Shown: in pieces, positions 54,228 through 63,169 of the stretch
Numbering within the stretch: the stretch's first letter is position 1
How the letters are laid out: every line of letters begins with the position of its first letter
Source: Streptomyces sp. NBC_00523
GTDB taxonomy: Bacteria > Actinomycetota > Actinomycetes > Streptomycetales > Streptomycetaceae
DNA: 64,000 bases
Direction: 5' to 3'
NCBI RefSeq assembly: GCF_036346615.1
Contig: NZ_CP107836.1
Location: forward strand, 2,542,001 to 2,606,000
Notes under the pieces: generated by a model
Seen by the model: the letters and a program-made list of their open reading frames with translations, nothing else
The model's database searches: none
Told to the model about the DNA's origin: nothing
Made by a program: the position numbers and the translations under genes

Positions 54228-54928
54228 GCGGGCCGCTCCGGTGCCGGGGGCTGGAGCTTCACGCCGACGCCGCGCAGGGTGTGCAGATAGCGCGGCCGGG
54301 CCGCGGTCTCGCCCAGCTTGCGGCGGAGCCAGGAGAGGTGGACGTCGATGGTCTGGTCGTCGCCGTAGGACTGCTGCCAGACCTCGGCGAGGAGTTCCCG
54401 GCGGGGCACGACGACGCCGGGGCGCCCGGCCAGGAAGGCCAGCAGGTCGAACTCGCGGCGGGTGAGGTCGAGTGCGGTGCCGTCGAGTTCGGCCTGGCGG
54501 CGCAGCGGGTCGATGCAGAGCCCGCCGACCTGGATGACGCGCGGGGGCGGCGCCTCGCCCTCGGCGGCCCGGGCCCGGCGGAGCACGGCGGCCATCCGGG
54601 CCGACAGGTGCTCCACGGAGAACGGCTTGGTGAGGTAGTCGTCGGCGCCGTCGTTGAGGAGCCGGACGATCTCGCTCTCGTCGTCCCGGGCGGTCGCGAT
54701 GATGACGGGCACGTCGGTGATGCCGCGCAGCATCTTCAGGGCCTCGGACCCGTCGAGATCGGGCAGCCCGAGATCGAGAATGACCACGTCGAAACGGAAG
54801 TGGGCGACTTCGCGCAAGGCTTCGAGCGCGGTGCCGACGCTCCGTACGGTGTGACCGGCCTCCGTCAGGTGCCGGATGAGGGCGGAACGTACAAACTGGT
54901 CGTCCTCGACCACGAGCACACTGGGCAT
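54224..54928 (-). CDS. OmpR/PhoB-type response regulator
   Basis: This 234-residue protein has a receiver domain (VLVVEDDQFVRSAL, phosphorylated Asp in VVILDLGLPDLDG, Lys in DYLTKPF) and a C-terminal winged-helix domain (LTRREFDLLAFLAGRPG, DQTIDVHLSWLRRKLG). I chose ATG 54928 (MPSVLVVEDD); the upstream in-frame extension to 54973 is unlikely. It is co-transcribed with the kinase. Confidence 0.94.
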   Translation of the reverse strand: MPSVLVVEDDQFVRSALIRHLTEAGHTVRSVGTALEALREVAHFRFDVVILDLGLPDLDGSEALKMLRGITDVPVIIATARDDESEIVRLLNDGADDYLTKPFSVEHLSARMAAVLRRARAAEGEAPPPRVIQVGGLCIDPLRRQAELDGTALDLTRREFDLLAFLAGRPGVVVPRRELLAEVWQQSYGDDQTIDVHLSWLRRKLGETAARPRYLHTLRGVGVKLQPPAPERPA

Positions 54929-54996
54929 GGGCGGCACCGTACGCCATCCGGTCTGCCCGGGTGTCATGTCCACCTGTTTCGTGGTGCAGGATGTTG

Positions 54997-55536
54997 ATGA
55001 TGCAACGAGGTCTGGTACACGCGCTGGCGTGGTCGCTCGCCACCGGCGCGGCGGTCACGGTCTCGTGGTGGGGTGTGCACTCCGTGCTCGCGGGCACGGT
55101 GTACGACCCGCCGCGCGCGGTGCCGGTCGCGGCGCCGACCACGGAGAGCCTGACGTCCTCGACGCACCGCCCCGCCCCCTCGGCCTCGCCGTCCCCCAAA
55201 CCCCGGCCCACCACCCCGAAGCCGGCCACGCCCACGTCCCGCAAGCCGTCCCCGTCCCGCACCCCGGCGCCCAACACCCCCCGCCCGGCGTCCGGAACGA
55301 CCGCGGCGGCCGGGAAGGCGCGGAGCTACGCGACCGACGGCGGCCGGGTCGTCTTCGAGATGGGGGCCGCGTCGGCGGAGCTGGTGTCGGCGACCCCGGA
55401 ACCGGGCTGGTCGATGCAGGTGTGGTCCAACACGACGTGGATCCGGGTCAACTTCGCCCGGGACGACGGCACGACGGTCTCCGTCTTCTGCACCTGGAAC
55501 GATCACGCGCCCCAGGTGGACATCGTCAACTCGTGA
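54997..55536 (+). CDS. Membrane-anchored protein with Pro/Thr/Ser linker
   Basis: This protein of about 179 residues has an N-terminal membrane segment (HALAWSLATGAAVTVSWWGV) and a Pro/Ser/Thr-rich linker (about 45-110, SPSPKPRPTTPKPATPTSR). A small beta-rich C-terminal domain (RVVFEMGAASAELVSATPEP through VFCTWNDHAPQVDIVNS) should lie outside the cell. ATGs at 54991, 54997 and 55000 are all in frame. It is divergent from the response regulator and its stop abuts the stop of the next, convergent gene. I do not recognise a family. Confidence 0.75.
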   Translation: MMQRGLVHALAWSLATGAAVTVSWWGVHSVLAGTVYDPPRAVPVAAPTTESLTSSTHRPAPSASPSPKPRPTTPKPATPTSRKPSPSRTPAPNTPRPASGTTAAAGKARSYATDGGRVVFEMGAASAELVSATPEPGWSMQVWSNTTWIRVNFARDDGTTVSVFCTWNDHAPQVDIVNS

Positions 55537-56457
55537 TCACTTGAACGCGTCCGGGGGCGGCGGCGGTGACGGGCGGGCGTCCGCGTCGTGCACCGGGGCC
55601 GCGCCGCCGGTGAAGTCCGCGAGGGCGCGGCCGTGTTCGACGCGTCCGGGGTGCGGGTCGGTGGCGACGCGGCGGGTGAGCTGCGCGATCTCCGGCGCGG
55701 TGTCGGAGGCGAGCAGGACGGCGTTGCCGAAGCGGCGGCCCCGCCACACCGTGGGGTCGGCGGCGAGCGCGAGTGCGGGGAAGACCGTGGCGGCGGTGGC
55801 GATCTGGGCGCGCAGATGGGCCAGCGGCGGCCCGTCCGCGAGGTTGGCGACGTAACTCCCGCCGGGCTTCAGGACCCTGCGCACCTCGGCGAGGAATTCG
55901 GCGCTGGTCAGGTGGGCCGGGGTGCGGGCGCCGCTGAACACGTCCGCGATGACGAGGTCCGCCCAGCCGTCCTGGATCTTCCCGAGCCCCGCGCGGGCGT
56001 CGGTGGACCTGACCCGGATCCTGGCCTGCGGGTCCAGCGGCAGTTCTCGGCGGACCAGCTGCACGAGCGCCGCGTCCACCTCGATGACCTGCTGGGTGGA
56101 CCGGGGGCGGGTGGCGGCGATGTACCGGGCGAGCGTGAAGGCCCCGCCGCCCAGGTGCACGACGTGCAGCGGCTGCCCAGGGGGCGCGACGAGGTCGGCG
56201 ATGTGGCCGATGCGGCGCTGGTATTCGAAGGAGAGGTACGTGGGGTCGTCCAGGTCGACATGCGACTGCGGGGCCCCGTCGATCGTCAGCGTCCAGGCAC
56301 GCCGGCGCTCCCGGTCGGGCACGAGCTCGGCGAGACCGCCGTCCACGGGCTCGGAGACGCTGTTCTCCGGGGCTCCTCGGCCCGCCCGTCCCTTGCGGTC
56401 GCCGCCGCCGGCCGCTCCTCGACGTGCCACTGCTTCTCGCCCCTGCCCACTGCTCAC
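55537..56457 (-). CDS. Spermidine-synthase-like methyltransferase-fold protein
   Basis: This 306-residue protein has the spermine/spermidine synthase Rossmann fold: motif I VVHLGGGAFTLARYIAATR, VIEVDAALVQLVRRELPLD, and DLVIADVFSGARTP in place of the aminopropyltransferase DxxDP-like motif. The N-terminal 45 residues and C-terminus are disordered. The active-site aspartates of true SpeE are not clearly conserved, so it may be a polyamine-synthase homologue with another function. The start is GTG at 56457. Confidence 0.82.
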   Translation of the reverse strand: MSSGQGREAVARRGAAGGGDRKGRAGRGAPENSVSEPVDGGLAELVPDRERRRAWTLTIDGAPQSHVDLDDPTYLSFEYQRRIGHIADLVAPPGQPLHVVHLGGGAFTLARYIAATRPRSTQQVIEVDAALVQLVRRELPLDPQARIRVRSTDARAGLGKIQDGWADLVIADVFSGARTPAHLTSAEFLAEVRRVLKPGGSYVANLADGPPLAHLRAQIATAATVFPALALAADPTVWRGRRFGNAVLLASDTAPEIAQLTRRVATDPHPGRVEHGRALADFTGGAAPVHDADARPSPPPPPDAFK

Positions 56458-56526
56458 CGTGTCCGGGACGGGCCGATCCGCGCGGCCCGCCGTCCCGCCA
56501 TTATCGGTGCGAGGGGCGCGCCCGGC

Positions 56527-56919
56527 TCAGCGGCAGTTGTCGGCGGCCTCGATCAGCCGGGCCGCCTGGTCGAGCGCGACGCGCAGCACGGCCGGGTCGG
56601 TGACCGGGGTGTCCTCGGCGGGCGGCAGCAGCCAGCCGCTGCCGGAGACCGGCGGCTCGGCGGGGATGCGCAGCCCCCGGCCGTCGGTCCGCGTACAGGC
56701 GCTGCCGGGTACGTCCCAGCCCTGCGCGGTGCCCGGCGGCACCAGGAACCCGAGGGTGTCGCAGGTGCCGTCGTGGATGACGGGTCCCACGACGTCCGGT
56801 GCCGCGCCCCGGCGCAGGATGTCCACGGCCTCCAGGCCCTGCCGGGCGGGCACGGTCACCAGATCGCAGGGTTCTTCGGCGGCCGCGGTGCCGCCGTTCG
56901 GCAGATCGATGTGCAACAA
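56527..56919 (-). CDS. Small conserved hypothetical protein
   Basis: This protein of about 130 residues likely starts at TTG 56919 (LLHIDLPNGGTAAAEEP) after AGGAGAGG; a second in-frame TTG lies at 56916. Features are DLVTVPARQGLEAVDILRR, GFLVPPGTAQGWDVPGSAC, SGWLLPPAEDTPVTDPAVLR. The pattern resembles short actinomycete proteins annotated near bifunctional primase/polymerase N-domains, but I cannot assign a function. It is divergent from the regulator at 57155. Confidence 0.65.
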   Translation of the reverse strand: MLHIDLPNGGTAAAEEPCDLVTVPARQGLEAVDILRRGAAPDVVGPVIHDGTCDTLGFLVPPGTAQGWDVPGSACTRTDGRGLRIPAEPPVSGSGWLLPPAEDTPVTDPAVLRVALDQAARLIEAADNCR

Positions 56920-57154
56920 GGGACCTCTCCTCTCATCGCCGGAGCCGTATTCCGTCTCCACAGGGACCAACGCGCCGACGGCGTCAAGGGCTACGGTGCG
57001 ACACCGCCGCAAAGGGTGGCAGTTCATGGCGGATCGCGGCCGAGATGCCCGGTTCATCCGGAAACGCTTCGTGTGCGACCTGTCACAGCGGGTACGTTCT
57101 TGCTCCGCCGGGACACCGGAAACGTCGCCCGGCTCGCACCGAGAGGGCCATGCC

Positions 57155-58513
57155 ATGGTGTCGACACGGGCAGTTCCCAACCTCGCCTTCCGGCGGCTGC
57201 GCGGCCCGCGCTCCGCCGGGGAGTTCGCTGCCGCGGTCCGCAGGTCCGCTCGCGAGATCGGCGAGCAGGTCGCGTGCGACGCCCGGTACATCGGACGCGT
57301 GGAGTCCGGCGAGATCCGCTGTCCCAACTACGCGTACGAGCGGGTCTTCCTGCACATGTTCCCCGGGACGACCCTGGAGGACCTGGGCTTCTCGCCCCGC
57401 GCTTCGGTACGCGGGCGGGCGGCCAGGCCCGCGGCGGCCGCCCCGCCCCCGACTGCCCCGCCGCCGGAGCCCGGCGGCGACGACGAGGAGAGCGACGTGC
57501 TGCGTCGCGTGTTCATGACGAGCGGCACCACCACGGTGGCGGCCGTCTCCCTGGGGCTGGGCCTCGGTGGCCCGGCCGCCGCCGCCCTGCCCCTGCAACG
57601 CCGGGTCGGCGATACGGAGGTGAGCGCCGTCGAGCGGGCGGTGCGGCAGATCCGGGTGCTGGACGACCGGCACGGCGGCGACTGGCTCTACCGGCGCGCC
57701 TCGCAGCCCCTGCGGGCGGCGTACGCGCTGCTCGACGCGGGGACCGTCAACCGGCGCTCCACGGCGGACCGGCTGCACTCCGGCGCCGGTGAGCTGGCCA
57801 TCTCCGTGGGCTGGCTGGCCCATGACTCGGGCCGCTTCGAGGACGCCCGCTCGCACTACGCGGAGGCGCTGGCGACCGCGCGGGTGGCCGGTGATCCGGC
57901 GCTGGAGGCGCACGCGTTCTGCAATGTGTCCTTCCTGGCCCGCGACACCGGGCGGCCGCGTGAGGCGGTGCGCGCGGCGGAGGCCGGTCAGCGGGCCGCC
58001 GAGCCACTGGGCTCGCCCCGGCTGCGGGCGCTGCTCGCGCTCCGGGAGGCGGGGGGCCGGGCCGGCCTCGGGGACCGGACGGGGTGCGAACGGGCGCTCG
58101 GCCGGGCGCACTCCGCGTTCTCGCGGGGGCCTTCGGGGGCGGACCCGGAGTGGATGAGCTTCTTCCGCGAGGCGGAGCTGGAGATGCTGGAGGCCCAGTG
58201 CTGGGCGGCGCTCGGTGAGTGGGCGCGGGCGGCGCGCCATGCGGACCTGGCGGTCCGGCTGCAGGATCCCCACTTCACCCGGAACCTCGCGCTGTACCGC
58301 GCGGAGCTCACCTGGGACCTGGCCCGGGGTGGCCGCCCCGAGGAGGCGGCCGCGGCCGGCCACGCGGTCCTGGACCTCCTGGACGACGTCCAGTCCTCCC
58401 GCATCCGCGCCATACTCCACACCACGGTGGGGGCCCTGGGGCCCCGGACGGGGGTGACCCGCGAGGTCCGTGACTTCCTGGACCGGGCCAACTCCAGCCT
58501 GTCCGGCGTTTGA
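57155..58513 (+). CDS. Helix-turn-helix regulator with TPR-like C-terminal region
   Basis: This 452-residue protein begins MVSTRAVPNLAFRRLRGPRS and has an XRE-like helix-turn-helix (FAAAVRRSAREIGEQVACDA, then RYIGRVESGEIRCPNY). A Pro-rich linker and an alanine/glycine-rich hydrophobic stretch (VAAVSLGLGLGGPAAAAL) follow. The C-terminal half is built of TPR-like helical repeats (ISVGWLAHDSGRFEDARSHY, YAEALATARVAGDPAL). The type resembles NsdA-like developmental regulators, but I do not equate it with any named protein. The start follows GAGAGGG. Confidence 0.82.
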   Translation: MVSTRAVPNLAFRRLRGPRSAGEFAAAVRRSAREIGEQVACDARYIGRVESGEIRCPNYAYERVFLHMFPGTTLEDLGFSPRASVRGRAARPAAAAPPPTAPPPEPGGDDEESDVLRRVFMTSGTTTVAAVSLGLGLGGPAAAALPLQRRVGDTEVSAVERAVRQIRVLDDRHGGDWLYRRASQPLRAAYALLDAGTVNRRSTADRLHSGAGELAISVGWLAHDSGRFEDARSHYAEALATARVAGDPALEAHAFCNVSFLARDTGRPREAVRAAEAGQRAAEPLGSPRLRALLALREAGGRAGLGDRTGCERALGRAHSAFSRGPSGADPEWMSFFREAELEMLEAQCWAALGEWARAARHADLAVRLQDPHFTRNLALYRAELTWDLARGGRPEEAAAAGHAVLDLLDDVQSSRIRAILHTTVGALGPRTGVTREVRDFLDRANSSLSGV

Positions 58514-58629
58514 GGACGGAACCCTCTGCCCCGGTCCGGGGCGCATCCGCCAGGCCCTCGGGCCAAGGACCCAGAACAGGCACCGCCCCCGTGCGCAACG
58601 GTTCCGTCCTCAATCGCCGGACGGGCTGG
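58494..58629. repeat. Inverted copies of a dispersed Streptomyces 3'-end repeat
   Basis: The 30-nt arms 58494-58523 and 58600-58629 are reverse complements at 28 of 30 positions, 76 nt apart. The core GTCCGGCGATTGAGGAC (right arm, reverse strand) is a sequence I recall after many Streptomyces genes. The left copy overlaps the last codons and stop of the regulator. The region lies between convergent genes and may fold as a bidirectional terminator. Confidence 0.75.
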
Positions 58630-58684
58630 GTTTCACCGGCTGGCGGGATCCGTCAAGCGCCCCGGACGGGCTGAACCCCATTGC

Positions 58685-59281
58685 TCACCGCTCAAGGTGC
58701 CCCGTGTCGTTCCATTTCTGGATGGCCGGGGCGCCGTACGCCCAGCCCAGGACGGACAGCGACGTCGGTGCCAGCCAGATGCGGGCGCCGAAGGCGATGT
58801 CCTCGCCGAGCCAGCGCGCGCCGAGCGCCCGCAGGATGTGGCCGTGGGCGAAGACCAGGACGTCCCGGTCGGCGGACCGCGCCCACTCCACGATCTCGTC
58901 GGCCCGGGCCGACACCTCGGCGGTGCTCTCGCCCTCCGGCACCCCGTCGCGCCAGATGAACCAGTCCGGACGGCCCGCCTTGATCTCGGCCGGGGTCATC
59001 CCCTCGTACGCCCCGTAGTCCCACTCCATCAGCGCGTCCCACCGCTCCGCGCGGTCGCCGAAGCCGGCGAGCTCGCAGGTCTCGGCGGCGCGGACGAGCG
59101 GGCTGGTGCGGACCTCCAGGTCGTGGAGGTCCGTCCACGGCCCCCGGTGCAGCCGCTCGCCGAGCAGCTTGGCCCCCTCGCGTCCGGCGTCGAGGAGCGG
59201 GATGTCCGTCCTGCCGGTGTGCCTGCCGTTGAGGGACCATTCCGTCTGCCCGTGCCGGGCGAGCAGGATGCGCGGTGCCAT
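58685..59281 (-). CDS. Histidine phosphatase family protein (phosphoglycerate-mutase-like)
   Basis: This 198-residue branch-1 histidine phosphatase has the RHG motif [17 protein letters not shown] at the N-terminus, with R and H for catalysis. The acid motif [10 protein letters not shown] and the second His in [17 protein letters not shown] follow. It probably dephosphorylates a small phosphomonoester. I start at ATG 59281 ([11 protein letters not shown]) after GGGAG. Confidence 0.92.
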   Translation of the reverse strand: MAPRILLARHGQTEWSLNGRHTGRTDIPLLDAGREGAKLLGERLHRGPWTDLHDLEVRTSPLVRAAETCELAGFGDRAERWDALMEWDYGAYEGMTPAEIKAGRPDWFIWRDGVPEGESTAEVSARADEIVEWARSADRDVLVFAHGHILRALGARWLGEDIAFGARIWLAPTSLSVLGWAYGAPAIQKWNDTGHLER

Positions 59282-59497
59282 AAGAGGGTTCTCCCTGAAA
59301 AGCCAAGACCTTGTCCCCATCATCCCGTATCCGCCGAAGAGGCAACCCGGCGGGCCGCGACGGCGTCCCCTTGACCACAGAGGAATCGCAGCAGCTGAGG
59401 GGTGCCGACCACACCCCCGGGGGACACGCGCCCGACGCGCACCGTACGGTTGAACGCCCGCAGTCGGCCGCATGAATACGTGATGGAGAAGTTCCGG

Positions 59498-60469
59498 ATG
59501 CCGCACGCCACCACCGCGCCCGCTCCGCGCCACCGGCCCCGCTGGTGGACCGAGCTGCCGCTCCTGGCCCTGGTGTACGCGGCGTACTCCGGCGGCCGCC
59601 TCCTCGTACGCGGTGACGTGTCCACGGCCGTCGACCACGGACTGAGCATCCTGCGCGTGGAGAAGGCGCTGTTCCTGAACGCGGAGCACCCGCTCAACCG
59701 CCTCTTCACCGCGCACCCCTCCATAGGCATACCGTCCGACTTCGCGTACGCCTCCCTGCACTACGTGGTCACCCCGGCCGTCCTGATCTGGATGTTCCGC
59801 CGCCACTCGGCCGCGTACCGCAGGGCCCGCACCTGGCTGATGACCTCCACGATGCTCGGTCTGATCGGCTTCACGCTGATGCCGACGTGCCCGCCGAGGC
59901 TGCTGGACGCGAAGCACGGTTTCGTGGACACGATGGCGCAGTACAGCTCGTACGGCTGGTGGGGTACGGAGGCGAGCGCGCCGCGCGGCATGGGCGGGAT
60001 GACCAACCAGTACGCGGCGATGCCCAGCCTCCACGTGGGGTGGGCGCTGTGGTGCGGCATCCTGCTGTGGCGCCACGCCAAGCACCCCGCGCTGCGCGCG
60101 GCGGGTATCGCGTACCCGCTGATCACCACGTTCGTCGTGATGGGCACCGCCAACCACTATCTGCTCGACGCGGTCGCCGGCTGCGCCGTGATGGGTGTCG
60201 GGGCGCTGCTCGCCCGGCCCGTGATGCGCCTCGCCGACCGGGTCAAGTCGGCGGTCCTGTCCCGCTTCTCGCGGGGTTCCGCGACGACGGGGTCCCCGGA
60301 TGTCAGTGCCGGGTGCGAGACTTCGGCGGGTGACCGAATCCCCGGCCAGCGGACCTCCTCCGCAGAACCATCCGACGCGGCAGCAGCGGCCGGCCCGCCT
60401 GCCCGGGCCGACGGCGCCGACCGGACAGGACGCACCCCCGACGGGGACCCTGCGGCAGCGACTCGCTGA
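59498..60469 (+). CDS. PAP2-family membrane phosphatase
   Basis: This protein of about 323 residues has six membrane segments and a disordered, charged C-terminus. PAP2 active-site motifs are [13 protein letters not shown] (catalytic His) and [13 protein letters not shown] (His/Asp), with [10 protein letters not shown] as in the inositol-phosphoceramide-synthase-like group. It acts on lipid or isoprenoid phosphates at the membrane. I chose ATG 59498 ([10 protein letters not shown]), with GGAGAAG upstream; ATG 59483 is in frame. Its 3' end overlaps the next gene by about 140 nt in another frame. Confidence 0.88.
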   Translation: MPHATTAPAPRHRPRWWTELPLLALVYAAYSGGRLLVRGDVSTAVDHGLSILRVEKALFLNAEHPLNRLFTAHPSIGIPSDFAYASLHYVVTPAVLIWMFRRHSAAYRRARTWLMTSTMLGLIGFTLMPTCPPRLLDAKHGFVDTMAQYSSYGWWGTEASAPRGMGGMTNQYAAMPSLHVGWALWCGILLWRHAKHPALRAAGIAYPLITTFVVMGTANHYLLDAVAGCAVMGVGALLARPVMRLADRVKSAVLSRFSRGSATTGSPDVSAGCETSAGDRIPGQRTSSAEPSDAAAAAGPPARADGADRTGRTPDGDPAAATR

Positions 60470-61541
60470 GCTGAGAGGCCCGGCGGTCGCCCCGCGCCCG
60501 CTGGACGCCCGCGCGCTCGCCGCCCTCGCCGCCAACCCGGGCTGCAAGCGCCGCGCCCTGCTGGACGGGGCCGGGGTCGACAAGGGCGCGCTCGCCTCCG
60601 CGTTGGGCTCACCGGCGCCGTTCGGCCAGTCCCAGTTCGCCTTCATGCGGGGCAACGCCTTCGAGGCCCGGGTCAAGGCCGACGGCGGTACGGAGCTGAT
60701 GCGCCTGCTGCACGAGCGGCTCGGCGGTTCCGGTGAACCGCCGCGCGAGGTGGCGACGCCCGATCTGGCCGCCGCCGGGCCCGAGGGCCGCGCGGCCAGG
60801 ACCGCGCTGGCGCTGCGGGAGGCGACGGAGACGGGCGGCTGGGCGCTGCTCGACCACCCGATGCTGGCCCTGGAGGTGGCGGGCTCCCCGGCCTATCTGG
60901 AGCCGGACGCGGTCGTGGTGCATCCGGACGGCACCTGGACCGTGGTCGAGATCAAGTCGTTCCCCATGATCGACGGCTCGGCGGACGCCGCGAAGGTGGG
61001 CGCGGCCGCCCGCCAGTCCGCGGTGTACGTGCTGGCCCTCGAACGGGTCGCGGAGGTCACCGACGGGGCGCGGGTGGGCCACCGGGTGCTGCTGGTGTGC
61101 CCGAAGGACTTCTCGAACCTGCCGGCCGCCTCCGTCGTGGACGTACGCAAGCAGCGGGCCGTCACCCGCCGCCAGCTGACCCGACTCACCCGCGTCGAGG
61201 AGATCGCCGCCGCCCTTCCCGAGGGCGCCTCGTTCGACCCGGAGCGCTCCCCCGAGGACCTGGAGTCGGCGGTCGAGTCGGTCGCCGCGGCCTACGCGCC
61301 GGAGTGCCTGTCCGCCTGCGAGCTGGCCTTCCACTGCCGGGCCCGGGCGCGGTCCGAGGGCGCCGTGGAGGCGCTGGGGCGCGGGGTGCGGGGTGAGCTG
61401 GGCGGGCTGACGACGGTCGCCGGGGTGCTGGCGGCCGCCGCGGGCAAGGAGGGCGATCCGGCCGATCCGGCGGTCGCCGCCCTGCGCAGGGCGGCGGCGT
61501 TGCGCGCCGAGGCGCTGGAGGGGCGGGCCGCATGTCGCTGA
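60330..61541 (+). CDS. RecB/Cas4-like PD-(D/E)XK nuclease with probable Fe-S cluster
   Basis: This protein of about 403 residues has an N-terminal cysteine ([10 protein letters not shown]), a PD-(D/E)XK core ([21 protein letters not shown] with E-x-K) and [12 protein letters not shown] after it. A C-terminal cysteine group [13 protein letters not shown] completes the four-cysteine pattern of AddB, Cas4 and AdnB nucleases. GTG 60330 is the likely start and overlaps the PAP2 gene; the true start may be downstream. The next gene begins inside it (ATG at 61532). Expected role: a DNA end-processing nuclease working with the helicase two genes on. Confidence 0.8.
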   Translation: MTESPASGPPPQNHPTRQQRPARLPGPTAPTGQDAPPTGTLRQRLAELRGPAVAPRPLDARALAALAANPGCKRRALLDGAGVDKGALASALGSPAPFGQSQFAFMRGNAFEARVKADGGTELMRLLHERLGGSGEPPREVATPDLAAAGPEGRAARTALALREATETGGWALLDHPMLALEVAGSPAYLEPDAVVVHPDGTWTVVEIKSFPMIDGSADAAKVGAAARQSAVYVLALERVAEVTDGARVGHRVLLVCPKDFSNLPAASVVDVRKQRAVTRRQLTRLTRVEEIAAALPEGASFDPERSPEDLESAVESVAAAYAPECLSACELAFHCRARARSEGAVEALGRGVRGELGGLTTVAGVLAAAAGKEGDPADPAVAALRRAAALRAEALEGRAACR

Positions 61542-63169
61542 TCAACACGCTGGCCCGGCTGGAGGCGGTGGAGAGCGGCCGGGCGCGGCCGACGGCCACC
61601 GTGCGCCACCGCCGGCTGACGGACCGGCCGCTCGTCCTGGTGCCGCTGACCACGGCGGGTGAAGCGGGCGCCCCGCTCGGCGCGCTCGTCGGCACGGACC
61701 GGGAGGCGCCCCGGCTGCTGGCGGTGGCCCAGCCGCGCGACCGGGACCTGCGGTTCGCGTTCCTCGCCGAGCTGGCCGAGGCGGTCCTGCCGCACATCGA
61801 GGCGTACGCGGACGTCATCGAGCCCGCCGAGCGCAACGAGACCGATCCGGCGACCGGGAAGCGGGTCAAGGTCGAGACGGAGCTGTGCGTGGACGCGGCC
61901 CAGATCGTCGTCCCGAGCCGGGCGGGCATCGAGTTCGTGCGGCTGCTCGGCCGCTCGATGCGCTTCCGCCGCACCGCCGAGGACGACCCGGACACGCCGT
62001 ATCCGGCGCCCGCCCGGGTCCCGCTCCTCGGGCGCTGGCTGACGCATTACGGGGAGCGGGCCCGGGTCCCCGGCTCCTCCCAGCTGCTGTCCTGCACGGA
62101 CCTCCTGAACCGGCACTGGGCGACCGGCCAGTCGAATCTGGAGGACCAGCACCTGGGGGCGCTGCTCGCCTGGATCGACCCGCCGGCCGGGGAGTCCGGT
62201 GCGGAGGCGGCGCTCCGGGCCGAGCTGGCCCGGGACGCGGCGGGGCAGCTGCTGTGCCCGCCGGCCGGCCCGGCCACCGATCCGGACTTCGACAACCGGC
62301 TGCTGGCCCCGGCGATCGAGAAGTACGACCGGGCGCGCTCCTCATTCGCGGCGGCCGAGGACGGGCTCGCCGCCGATGCCCGGCTGGCCGAGCTGTCCGG
62401 GGCCGAGCGCGAGATCAGGGCGCTGCTCGCCGGGGTGCTGCTGCCGACCTGGGACGCGGTGTGGCGGGGTCTCGACCTGCTGCGGGAGCTGCCCGAGGGG
62501 GCCAGGACCGAGGACCGCTGGACCCGGGACCGCTGGTCGTTCACCGCGCACCGCGACCGGGTCCGCTCCGGTGAGCCGCCCCAGCCGCGCCGGGACGACG
62601 CGGTGACGGCCGCCCGCAAGCTGGCCGCCCGGGAGACGGCCCAGGCGCAACTGGAGGCGCAGGAGGCGCTGGACGACCCGCTCGTCCTGGCGGGCCGGCG
62701 GCTCGCCGGGGAGGCGTTCCTCGCCGAGGTGAGCGCGGTGGAGATGGCGTACAGCGAGTCGAAGCGGCCCTCGCCGCGCCCGCTGGTCACGGTCCGCACC
62801 GAGGAGCGGCCGCAGCTGGGCGCGGGGGTGAAGGTCTACCGCTCGCTGGACGGCAAGCCGCAGACCGCCGAGTTCGTGGCGTACGGCCCGGCGGACGAGC
62901 CGGACGGCTCGGAAGGCGAGGGCGGCGAGGGCGGCGCGCTCTCGCTGGTGCTGCGGATCACCGACCGGATGGGGCGCGCCAAGGAGCCGGCCCCGGGGTC
63001 GGTCCCGGAGCCGGGCGACCGGATCGCCTGGACCCTGTTCGAGCACGACCAGCGCGGCGGGCCGCAGCTGCCGGACGCGGAGGAGACCCCGTGGACCCAC
63101 GGCGGTCCGCCGGGCGGCCTCGAAGCGTCCGAGCTGCCCGATCCCGTGACCCCGGAGGACCTGCTGTGA
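61532..63169 (+). CDS. 545-residue protein of unknown fold between a nuclease and a helicase
   Basis: This long protein starts [20 protein letters not shown], has several predicted helical segments (RAELARDAAGQLLCPPAG, DRARSSFAAAEDGLAADARL) and a beta-rich, acidic C-terminal third (KVYRSLDGKPQTAEFVAYGP). I see no P-loop, nuclease or helix-turn-helix motif. It overlaps the nuclease gene by 10 nt and the helicase gene by four (GTGA), so the three are made together. It may be a scaffold or DNA-end recognition subunit. I do not recognise a family. Confidence 0.8.
   Translation: MSLINTLARLEAVESGRARPTATVRHRRLTDRPLVLVPLTTAGEAGAPLGALVGTDREAPRLLAVAQPRDRDLRFAFLAELAEAVLPHIEAYADVIEPAERNETDPATGKRVKVETELCVDAAQIVVPSRAGIEFVRLLGRSMRFRRTAEDDPDTPYPAPARVPLLGRWLTHYGERARVPGSSQLLSCTDLLNRHWATGQSNLEDQHLGALLAWIDPPAGESGAEAALRAELARDAAGQLLCPPAGPATDPDFDNRLLAPAIEKYDRARSSFAAAEDGLAADARLAELSGAEREIRALLAGVLLPTWDAVWRGLDLLRELPEGARTEDRWTRDRWSFTAHRDRVRSGEPPQPRRDDAVTAARKLAARETAQAQLEAQEALDDPLVLAGRRLAGEAFLAEVSAVEMAYSESKRPSPRPLVTVRTEERPQLGAGVKVYRSLDGKPQTAEFVAYGPADEPDGSEGEGGEGGALSLVLRITDRMGRAKEPAPGSVPEPGDRIAWTLFEHDQRGGPQLPDAEETPWTHGGPPGGLEASELPDPVTPEDLL

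Noticed and set aside
57155..58513. Naming the regulator nsdA
   Set aside because: The domain layout is similar, but I cannot confirm identity from memory and the neighbours do not match what I recall for nsdA.
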